Below are positions 8,562 to 14,968 of a DNA stretch of 14,968 bases, in pieces. Under the pieces are notes generated by a model. That model searched no databases. It was not told where the DNA came from and saw only the letters and a program-made list of their open reading frames with translations. The translations under genes were made by a program, and so were the position numbers. Source of the DNA: Stephanodiscus triporus (lineage: Eukaryota > Bacillariophyta > Thalassiosirophyceae > Thalassiosirales > Thalassiosiraceae). Every line of letters begins with the position of its first letter. Position 1 is the first letter of the stretch. The DNA lies in assembly GCA_036939755.1 (NCBI GenBank), contig JALLAZ010000486.1, forward strand, positions 1 through 14,968, given 5' to 3'.

Positions 8562-11454
8562 TCAAGCTTTGTCGATAATATCATTCAAAGTAGCCGAGGG
8601 CAACATTGCACGCTTTGTCTTTTCATAATCAAACATATAGTATCCTCCAAGATCAACAGGTTCTCCTTGGCTGGTTTTGAACTCCTCCACAATTTTGCTC
8701 CTGTTGCTAGAGAGTTTTTCATAGAGGGGCTTAAAAGCTGGATCTTCTTCTGCAAGATACTCAGCCCAGTATAGAGCAATGTAAAAATTGGTGGCTCTAT
8801 TATCAATCTCTTTCACTCGGCGCGATGGGCTCTTGCGGTTTACCAGAATACGCCCAACAGCCTGGTTCAAGGCCTTGGAGAGGAGGGCTGCCTTTTTGTT
8901 CCCACTGATATTACCAAGTTGCTCGAATGCCACAGCTGTCGCGAGGTACTCTCCTAGAGAATCCCAACGAAGATGGCCCTCCTTAACGAATTGTTGCACG
9001 TGCTTAGGAGCCGAACCACCAGCACCAGTCTCGTACAAACCACCACCTGCCAGCAGTGGAACAATTGAAAGCATCTTAGCACTAGTCCCCAGCTCTAAGA
9101 TGGGAAACAAATCAGTTAGGTAGTCACGCAAGACATTGCCTGTGACACTAATCGTATCCTTGCCATCAGTGCACCTCTCCATGGTGCATCTGACTGCATC
9201 CACTGGTTTCATAATCGATAAGTCGGTACCACTTAGATCGTGGTCCTTCAGATAAGTATTGACCTTATCAATCAAAGACGCATCATGTGCACGTTTTTTG
9301 TCAAGCCAAAAGATTGCCCTTGATCCAGTGGCCTTAGCGCGTTCGACGGCGAGTCTCACCCAATCTTTGATTGGAGCGTCCTTGGTCTGACACATGCGCC
9401 AAATATCACCGCTATTCACTTTGTGTTCAAAGTACACCACGTTCGAATTTTTGTCACGAACCGTGACAACTCCTGAAGCTGGAATTTCGAACGTCTTGTC
9501 ATGTGAGCCATACTCCTCAGCTTTCTGGGCCATAAGACCAACATTGGAAACATTCCCCATTGTGGCAACGTCGAATTGCCCATGGACTTTGCAGTAAGAA
9601 ATCACTTCTTGGTACATAGTGGCATAGCAGCGATCTGGGATCAAGCACTTGGTGTCTTCTAGCTCATTGTCTTTATTCCACATCTGCCCCGAGAAGGTGA
9701 GTAGTAGGAGGCATTAGAGAGTTACCAAATAAAAATAGTAATATAAGCCACCAAAATATACATCAATGATCGTTACCTGCCCCGAATCACGGACAACGAC
9801 TGGCATGCTTGCATCAATAATGATATCTGATGGCACATGAAGATTTGTGATTCCTTTGTCAGAGTTCACCATTGCAAGCCAAGGGCGCTCTTCGTAGCAC
9901 GAATCAATAGCATCTCTAATCTCTCTAGATTTTTCGGGTGGAAGCTTGCTGTCAATCGCATCTAGGACCGCACCCAAGCCTAAATTGGGATTCGCTCCAA
10001 TCTCTTCCAGCAACGGTCCATACTTGTCGAAAACATTCTTGAAGTACACCTTGACACAGTGTCCAAACATGATAGGATCAGAAACTTTCATCATGGTTGC
10101 TTTCAGGTGCTGTTTCGTATCGAAATAAACATTGATTCGGTAAGAAAAACTTTGTTAATTGCTCAATATGACAATGTCTTGTGATCCCATCTTACCAAAC
10201 TGAGAAGGATATCGTTTTCTTTGGCATCAGAAATTTCCCTCTCGTAGAACGCACAAAGATTCTCAACATTCATAGTTGCGGCATCAATCACCTCTCCTGC
10301 TTGTAGCTTCATTGGTTATGAATGATAACGTTAGAAAGAGTTAGGCCTGCAGTAAGACGATAGAATCAGACGCAATTAATATGAAGACTCACCTTGGTAC
10401 TCTCCTTCAAGACAGTGACGGTGCCATCGGGAGCCATATGTTCAATTACCACATCCGTGGCATCTTTGATAGTGGTACTTTGCTCGCTGGAAAAGAAATC
10501 TCCGTCATCCATGTGTGCTACATGAGTCCTGGATGCCTTGCTCCAGATACCCATCTTGTGCGGATTCTTCTGAGCATAGGCCTTCACGGGCGCTGCCACG
10601 CGGCGATCGGAGTTACCCTCACGAAGGACTGGGTTGACGGCGCTTCCAAGAACCGTGGCATAGCGAGCCCTGATTGCCTTTTCTTCTTCCGTTTTTGGTT
10701 CATGGGGGAACATGGGAACATCGTATCCCTTCAATCGAAGTTCAGCAATACATGCGTCGAGCTGAGGGATGGAAGCACTGACATTTGGAAGCTTGACAAC
10801 AATCGCCTCCGGCGTTTTACATATATTGCCAAGATACGTTAGATTATCCGCGACGCGTTGTTCGGGCTTCAGTTTCTCGGGAAATGTTGCCAGAATGCGC
10901 CCCGCCACTGAGATGTCGCAGGGGACGACATCTATTTGGGCCATGGCGCCAAACTTGGAAAGAATTGGAAACAAGCTAAAGGTTGCCAACGCCGGCGCCT
11001 CGTCCCTGCAAAAAGCGAGTCATGGGTACGGAATATCAGAAAGATGGAACATGAAACGCTTCGCCGTAGCCCAGAAAACAGTGCGCACTCACGTCTCGGT
11101 GTAAATGAGATTTCCCGTGACACCCGGGATGGGCTTGTGTGGATGGTTCGACGTCGGTGGCTCAGGCAAGACCACGTCGCTCATTGCACGAGTCAATGAC
11201 GTCCTCGTTCCCCTTCCCCTAATGGCACCGAAAAGGCCGTCACAGGGACCAGCAAATGCCGTGGCGTATCCGCGATAGCCACCGATCGAGCCATGGTCGC
11301 TTCCACTGGATAGGGTAGCTGCCAGTGGAGAGATGGAGCAAAGAGGAGGGGTGCGCGCACCACCGGTAGTGATCGGGTAGAATATGGGGTTGTAGACGAT
11401 GGGTGAGGATGAACGTGCCCTGACAAGGGGGATAACCTTGGATAGATATGACAT
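8562..11454 (-). CDS. Monomeric-type NADP-dependent isocitrate dehydrogenase, probably mitochondrial
   Basis: It oxidatively decarboxylates isocitrate to 2-oxoglutarate, making NADPH. Exons on the minus strand are 11454-11093, 11005-10393, 10306-10196, 10109-9777 and 9683-8562, giving 846 residues. The sequence follows the bacterial monomeric IDH family throughout: [17 protein letters not shown] (about 115-131), [10 protein letters not shown] (247-256), [42 protein letters not shown] (658-664, substrate and metal residues) and [11 protein letters not shown]. His701, Arg712 and Arg761 occupy the positions (spacing +11 and +60) that hold the NADP 2'-phosphate in the Azotobacter enzyme, so NADP use is inferred. 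The core of about 740 residues is the usual family length. About 105 extra N-terminal residues are rich in Ser, Arg and Ala with few acids and include [11 protein letters not shown], typical of a mitochondrial presequence. The ATG at 11454 is the first in an open frame reaching back to a TAG at 11629-11631. An in-frame Met91 (11184) could start a cytosolic form. A plastid or type III dimeric form cannot be excluded. Confidence 0.92.
9684..9776 (-). other. IDH intron 4 (93 bp)
   Basis: The donor is GGGCAG|GTAACG and the acceptor CGGGGCAG|ATGTGG on the minus strand. The junction is phase 0 and joins VRDSGQ to [10 protein letters not shown], as in bacterial homologues. Confidence 0.92.
10110..10195 (-). 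other. IDH intron 3 (86 bp)
   Basis: The donor is AGTTTG|GTAAGA and the acceptor GAAACAG|CACCTG on the minus strand. The junction is phase 0 and restores [13 protein letters not shown], a conserved family segment. Confidence 0.92.
10307..10392 (-). other. IDH intron 2 (86 bp)
   Basis: The donor is ACCAAG|GTGAGT and the acceptor ATGAAG|CTACAAGC on the minus strand. The junction is phase 0 and joins KEST-K to LQAGEVID, matching the family. A nearby alternative AG at 10301-10300 would break the frame. Confidence 0.88.
11006..11092 (-). other. IDH intron 1 (87 bp)
   Basis: The donor is GAGAC|GTGAGT and the acceptor TTTTTGCAG|GGACGAG on the minus strand. Splicing creates the conserved [13 protein letters not shown] segment across a phase-2 junction, which confirms it. 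Confidence 0.93.
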
Positions 11455-11859
11455 GATGAAAAAGGTGACGGTGATGGTCAGAATTGTTGGGGTCTCCCCG
11501 CTTCGTTGGCACCAAATCGGATTTCGCGGCAACGACGAGATGGGCACAGGTTGTATCGTAGAGATGATGGGGACTGGGAGTTTTGGGATTTTGAGGAGAG
11601 GAAGCGGATATGATGTAAGGTTTGACTTCTAGCAGGTGCTTCGCCAGCTGCTTGTGAAAGTGTCTTTGAACTTGAAGCTTTGGATCAAGGGGATTTTTTG
11701 CTCGCGAGGAAAAATCTTATTTGGCGGGAAGGTGTCTTTTACGTATCGTACAACTCACGCACAAAACTCACATAAATCGATAAAACACAATGAACCATGG
11801 CAGCCGCCGTCGTATTGATTTCCATTGCCGAGGGCGATGGGGGGGACAGATTCGTCGAT

Positions 11860-11912
11860 ATAATCTAGGTATGAAGAAGAGCAGTATTGATGGTAATCGA
11901 TACCTAGATTAT
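11860..11912. repeat. 13-bp perfect inverted repeat with a 27-base loop
   Basis: ATAATCTAGGTAT (11860-11872) is repeated in inverted orientation as ATACCTAGATTAT (11900-11912). It could be a stem-loop, a paired binding site or the edge of a mobile element; the sequence does not decide. Confidence 0.8.
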
Positions 11913-11916
11913 TTAT

Positions 11917-11935
11917 GGGAGCTCGGTGAGCTCCC
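11917..11935. repeat. 8-bp hairpin GGGAGCTC-GGT-GAGCTCCC
   Basis: This is a perfect short inverted repeat, 4 bp right of the 13-bp inverted repeat. The 9-mer ATTTATGGG occurs just before it (11911-11919) and again at 11943-11951, giving a small direct repeat on either side of the hairpin. Confidence 0.75.
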
Positions 11936-11954
11936 GGTCTACATTTATGGGTGG

Positions 11955-12075
11955 TGTTGGCGGTTTGCAGCCCCTGACTCACTAAGGCCTGGCCATAGTG
12001 AGAGTGCGTACTAGTACGCACAGGTGCGTACTAGTATGCATATAATCAGGGGTTCTTCACACCCTTGCGGCAACA
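11955..12075 (-). repeat. Candidate 3' LTR of the copia element (boundaries tentative)
   Basis: The inner edge is placed at 12075: on the minus strand CATCTGGGA is followed by TGTTGCCGC, a purine stretch and TG start typical of copia 3' LTRs. The outer edge is placed at 11955 because the plus strand there begins TGTTGGCGG, giving matching TGTTG/CAACA termini. A 121-bp LTR would be short, and the true outer end could lie further left, anywhere to about 11790. The other LTR is outside the window, so the call cannot be confirmed here. Confidence 0.4.
12004..12041. repeat. Tandem pair of 18-bp palindromes, period 20 bp
   Basis: GTGCGTACTAGTACGCAC (12004-12021) is a perfect 18-bp palindrome. A second copy (12024-12041) differs at two bases, both in its right half. 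They lie inside the candidate LTR. Possible roles are binding sites for a dimeric regulator or an RNA hairpin in the LTR transcript. Confidence 0.85.
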
Positions 12076-12188
12076 TCCCAGATGTGGGAAAATAAGATAG
12101 ATGAAAAAGTAAAAAGTTGGCAAAAAATAAAAATGGGAAAACCCCTGAGGGAAAACCCGAGGACCAATGGTTTGGCGGAGGGGAGATG
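12076..12188 (-). other. Element 3' untranslated stretch between RNase H stop and LTR
   Basis: This short non-coding part of the retrotransposon ends in the CATCTGGGA motif that I take as a minimal polypurine primer for plus-strand synthesis. No further gene (for example an envelope-like frame) is present. Confidence 0.5.
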
Positions 12189-14027
12189 TCATGTGCCAAT
12201 CCAATCCCAAATGCCTGCATGTGTAGTCCGGTGGGTTTCATGATAGGTATCGGGGTGGTGTTTGGTGTGGTAATCAGCCCAATTTTTGGAGCCAGCATCC
12301 CAGTAGTAGCGAAACTGATCCTGAGATGCACGGCAATGTAGCCACCAGAAGCGCATATCCATCATCTTGCTCCGACGAGGAACAATCATATTGTTAACAA
12401 CCCCTGACGCTGTGGAGTTGTCGGTTTGGATTGGGCTTTTGGGTTGGGGCCATCCCATGTCGATGAGGGTTTGGCGGTGGGGAATCATCTCGCGGGCTGT
12501 GATGAAGAGTGCAGCAAGTTCAGATTCAGCTGCAGAAGCCATAACAAACTTGATGATTTGAGCGATGGAAAGGACAGCGCCGTTGAACCGTGGAAAAGCA
12601 TCATTTTCGGAGAGATAGATATGTGCTCCTGCGTGGCTGCGGGATTGGGATTCGTTGAGAAAACCTGCATCGGCGTGAGCACAAAGGATCATGTCACTAG
12701 CACGGTAGACGATGCCATCATTGGGATACGTGGCCACATAGTCGAGTAGAAGTGCAACCGCGAGTTCAAGCGCAACAGTGGCTTGCGACTGTCGAGCGGC
12801 TATGGCACTGAGTGCCACAAGGAGTTTGTTGTCAACCGCGCGCGCGTAGTAAAGAAGGGAGCCAACAATTTCTTGGATACGGTGCTTGCGTTTGTCGTCG
12901 AGCAGAGCTGATGTATCAACTTCAGGCGTGAGTTGTGTCTTTGCACCATAGGAGATGGGGATGCATGCATACGGCGAGAGACGTGGCTTGGTAGGGCGAG
13001 GGTGCTTGAATTTGAGGAGAAGGTTATCGATGTATCCGGGCATGCTGAGTCTGCAGCGCTTGCCAGGATAATCCCATTTGATGGAGATGCCAGCAAGTTT
13101 GTCGCCAGCCATGTTGAACTGTACCCCATGAAATTTCTTGAGAAGGTCAAGCAGATAGTCGAAATGTTCAATGCCAACATATTCTACACCGAAGTCATCC
13201 ACAATGAGGCAGAATTGAAGGGGACGCCATTTGTGGCACCAGAGTCCAGGCGTGGAGGCAGCCTCATAGAAACCTTCAGTAACAAGGCGAGATCGCAGGA
13301 GATCGTTGGCTAGAATGCCCGCTTGGGGAAGCCCATAGCAGCCCTGTCGAATTTCGAAGTAGATCCAGCCGTCGCGGTCGCGACCGGAGAGGTTGTATTC
13401 ACTGATGAATTCATCCGGGATGTCGGCGAGCTTGATGCGAACATATTCAGGATCAGGCATGGGAGTATCAAGATAGAAGTTCTTGAGGTCAATGGTGCTG
13501 AAGCGTGCGCCCTTCCTGGAGAGGACACTGTTGAGGAGGAGTTTGACAAGTTCAAGCGAAGCAGTGTTAGTGCCAACGTCGCCAGGATAGCAGATTCTGT
13601 TGCCTCCAATGGTGATACGAGTTCGATCAGGGTCATCCTTCTCTGGACGGACTTCACAGACCACCATGGTATGACAAATCTCCTTGCGCTTGTGGAGGGG
13701 AATGTCCTTGTAGTCGATGAGGAAGAAGGTGTTGGTACCTGCTACTTGTTGACTTGTTGGCGTAGCACCCGAACCAATGCCTTGGCATAGACGACCTAAT
13801 TCATTGGCATAGGAGGTATCCCAAACAGCCTTGAAACGGGGGTCCCGACGAAGCTGGCAATGTTCGAGGAATTCACCTGTAGCTGGATCCAAGACGGAGA
13901 GGGCAGACAGGTCCAAGCAATCAATATTCTCAAGCAAGGAGCAAAGGTTTGCAAAGTGATCAATTTCTGTGGGGGACAGAGAGAATGCTTCACAGAGGCC
14001 TGCAAATCCCAGTGGAGCAGGATGGGA
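12189..14027 (-). CDS. Copia reverse transcriptase and RNase H (frame-broken from integrase)
   Basis: This frame is open from 14027 (just after a TGA at 14030-14028) to a stop at 12189. It has no ATG of its own at the start, as expected for part of a polyprotein. Counting from a TTG at 13937 as residue 1, reverse transcriptase shows STIDLKNFYLDTPM (catalytic Asp150), GCYGLPQAG (199-207) and LIVDDFGVEYVG (Asp247, Asp248). RNase H shows CAHADAGF (Asp423), SAAESELAAL (Glu471), IQTDNSTAS (Asp506) and NWADYHTKHH (Asp555). All catalytic positions are present. The product would copy element RNA into cDNA. It is the continuation, in another frame, of the integrase part to its right; the two frames overlap at about 13796-14027, and the indel that separates them most likely lies there. 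Confidence 0.92.
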   Translation of the reverse strand, partial: SHPAPLGFAGLCEAFSLSPTEIDHFANLCSLLENIDCLDLSALSVLDPATGEFLEHCQLRRDPRFKAVWDTSYANELGRLCQGIGSGATPTSQQVAGTNTFFLIDYKDIPLHKRKEICHTMVVCEVRPEKDDPDRTRITIGGNRICYPGDVGTNTASLELVKLLLNSVLSRKGARFSTIDLKNFYLDTPMPDPEYVRIKLADIPDEFISEYNLSGRDRDGWIYFEIRQGCYGLPQAGILANDLLRSRLVTEGFYEAASTPGLWCHKWRPLQFCLIVDDFGVEYVGIEHFDYLLDLLKKFHGVQFNMAGDKLAGISIKWDYPGKRCRLSMPGYIDNLLLKFKHPRPTKPRLSPYACIPISYGAKTQLTPEVDTSALLDDKRKHRIQEIVGSLLYYARAVDNKLLVALSAIAARQSQATVALELAVALLLDYVATYPNDGIVYRASDMILCAHADAGFLNESQSRSHAGAHIYLSENDAFPRFNGAVLSIAQIIKFVMASAAESELAALFITAREMIPHRQTLIDMGWPQPKSPIQTDNSTASGVVNNMIVPRRSKMMDMRFWWLHCRASQDQFRYYWDAGSKNWADYHTKHHPDTYHETHRTTHAGIWDWIGT

Positions 14028-14968
14028 TCATGTAGACTTGGCAGTAGGTATGCTGTAGGTGACGAGTTCATGGTAGGGGCGGCCCCCTGCGCTAGTGATG
14101 GTGCTGGAGCTCGCGATCTAGTCCTGTGCGCGATGGGCTGACGTGGTGGGAAAACGCGCTGAATGGCCACCCTTGGAGATGGGGCACTGGGCTCACTGGC
14201 CACCCTTGGAGATGGGGCGACAACCAGTGGCGATGGGGAGTCAGCAAAGATGATACATTGTGGCACAACCAGGACTGGGAGAGGAGGTTGCTGAGGGCTT
14301 TGGATGGGAGAGGCTGGGGTCCAGGGGGGTGCATGCGCTGGTGAGGGGGGCAAAGGAGTGGTCTCCCTTGGAGGTTCCTGGTTGGGCACCCTTGGACGAC
14401 CTGGGAAGTGGGCTTGGTTGGTGGTAGGAGGGCTAAGGCTAAGGAGGCGCCATGACTCAAAAAGATCTCGTAGATTGGTAATAGCTTCAAGTTGGGTGAT
14501 GGTTGAAGGAAGAGGAGCATCCTTGAGGGCACCGGCGATGGCATGGAGACCATGGATGATCTTATCTTCAGGCGATGGCGATGGGATGGAGCGATAGGCA
14601 TGGCGGAATTCAACCGTGTCTGAGATGACTTGGCTTTTAGTATCGCTCTTGACCAGCTTGAAACAACGGTAGGAGTCAAGAGCAGGCCCGATGTAGAACC
14701 CATCCTTTGCACGGTAGTCCCAAGAGCGACGAGTTGCTGGTTTGGCATGGATGAGAACACGACAACCAACGGGGCCCAGCGGGGTCTTGTTGAAATCAAA
14801 GGGGCCTTGGAAGAACTCCCAAGCCGAGATCCGAGGATTGAGTGTTGACTGCCTGAGGAGGTTGAGCGTGAGCTCGGCTTGGGGCAGGAGTAGATCCCAC
14901 AGGTATGGTGGAAAGGTAGGGTCCACGCCGGCCAAGATGGCAAGGAAGTGATCCTTGAAGGTCCGGAT
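13796..14968 (-). CDS. Copia integrase C-terminal part, partial at the window edge
   Basis: This frame is open from the window edge (14968) and ends at a stop at 13796. Its first residues, IRTFKDHFLAILAG, followed by the DPTFPPYLWDLLLPQAELTL region, match the end of the copia integrase core. Next comes the typical C-terminal segment with WEFFQGPFDFNKTPLGPVG and WDYRAKDGFYIGPALDSYR. A long Pro/Ser-rich linker follows, then a tail with no resemblance to reverse transcriptase. That tail is probably out-of-frame translation after the break. The DDE catalytic residues would lie beyond the window. The real start codon is not in the window. Confidence 0.9.
   Translation of the reverse strand: MRTFKDHFLAILAGVDPTFPPYLWDLLLPQAELTLNLLRQSTLNPRISAWEFFQGPFDFNKTPLGPVGCRVLIHAKPATRRSWDYRAKDGFYIGPALDSYRCFKLVKSDTKSQVISDTVEFRHAYRSIPSPSPEDKIIHGLHAIAGALKDAPLPSTITQLEAITNLRDLFESWRLLSLSPPTTNQAHFPGRPRVPNQEPPRETTPLPPSPAHAPPWTPASPIQSPQQPPLPVLVVPQCIIFADSPSPLVVAPSPRVASEPSAPSPRVAIQRVFPPRQPIAHRTRSRAPAPSLAQGAAPTMNSSPTAYLLPSLHDPILLHWDLQASVKHSLCPPQKLITLQTFAPCLRILIAWTCLPSPSWIQLQVNSSNIASFVGTPVSRLFGIPPMPMN
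14164..14218 (-). repeat. Short direct repeat in the integrase-RT linker (two 22-bp units, 33-bp period)
   Basis: Identical 22-bp units at 14164-14185 and 14197-14218 encode two copies of APSPRVA on the minus strand, with a more diverged SPSPLVVA just before them in the protein. The tandem duplication extends the Pro/Ser-rich linker between integrase and reverse transcriptase. Confidence 0.85.

Larger units (their letters stand above)
11455..11954 (-). promoter_or_regulatory. Upstream region of the IDH gene, between its ATG and the candidate LTR
   Basis: This roughly 500 bp must contain the IDH 5' UTR and native promoter if one survives. No clear TATA box stands out on the minus strand close to the ATG; ATAAATAA-like sequence occurs near 11910-11918. 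On the minus strand the frame just upstream of the ATG stays open for 58 codons without another ATG, so an additional upstream exon cannot be ruled out. On the plus strand near 11789-11869 there is a short open stretch with a good initiation context (AACCATGGC). Confidence 0.45.
11955..14968 (-). mobile_element. Ty1/copia LTR retrotransposon (diatom CoDi-like), 3' part, truncated by the window edge
   Basis: On the minus strand the order is integrase C-terminus, reverse transcriptase, RNase H, then a candidate 3' LTR. Integrase before reverse transcriptase is the copia order, opposite to gypsy. The 5' LTR, gag, protease and integrase core would lie beyond 14968. The active-site residues of reverse transcriptase and RNase H are intact, but a frame break separates integrase from reverse transcriptase, so this copy is probably not autonomous, unless the break is an assembly error. 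The LTR end of the element is nearest to the IDH gene and on the same strand. Confidence 0.88.

Noticed and set aside
11455..11547. Extending IDH upstream to a GTG at 11547
   Set aside because: GTG starts are not expected in a nuclear gene. The added residues contain a hydrophobic patch, but the ATG at 11454 gives a typical presequence.
13323..13790. A 155-codon plus-strand frame opposite the reverse transcriptase
   Set aside because: It is a shadow of the conserved reverse transcriptase frame and resembles nothing known.
14092..14943. A 283-codon minus-strand frame overlapping the integrase part
   Set aside because: The integrase C-terminal motifs are in the other minus frame; this one is a Pro/Ser-rich shadow.
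1..14968. A CRISPR array, defence island or biosynthetic cluster
   Set aside because: No regularly spaced repeats and no such genes; the window has two unrelated host genes and one retrotransposon.

Overview
The window looks like nuclear DNA of a diatom or a close stramenopile relative. Three things point that way: short GT-AG introns of 78-93 bp, intron-poor genes, and a Ty1/copia element whose reverse transcriptase carries a VDDFGV active site, which I associate with diatom copia (CoDi) elements. Nothing fixes the species. There is no operon, CRISPR array, tRNA or rRNA that I can see.

Layout. Positions 1-640 are upstream sequence with no convincing gene. Positions 641-7630 (+) hold a two-exon gene for a protein of about 2,303 residues with a DENN module, a helical middle region and a C-terminal WD40 propeller. 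This is the layout of plant SCD1, a membrane-trafficking and cytokinesis factor. Its N-terminus also appears to contain a C2 domain split by long low-complexity inserts. Positions 7631-8561 are an AT-rich spacer between two converging genes. Positions 8562-11454 (-) hold a five-exon gene for a monomeric-type isocitrate dehydrogenase of about 846 residues, with an N-terminal extension that looks like a mitochondrial presequence. Positions 11455-11954 are its upstream region and contain several inverted repeats. From about 11955 to the end of the window (-) lies the 3' part of a Ty1/copia retrotransposon: a candidate 3' LTR, then RNase H, reverse transcriptase and the C-terminal part of integrase, running off the window edge. 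A frame break separates integrase from reverse transcriptase.

How the parts relate. The two host genes have unrelated roles (vesicle traffic; NADPH and 2-oxoglutarate supply) and probably share only a 3' spacer. The retrotransposon lies on the same strand as the isocitrate dehydrogenase gene, with its 3' end about 0.35-0.6 kb upstream of that gene's start. Any promoter in its LTR would therefore point into the gene. The most unusual items are the interrupted C2 domain fused to an SCD1-like DENN/WD40 protein, the bacterial-type monomeric dehydrogenase in a eukaryotic gene with a presequence and an internal in-frame Met, and the palindrome-rich LTR/promoter junction. I did not find a clearly new multi-gene system.
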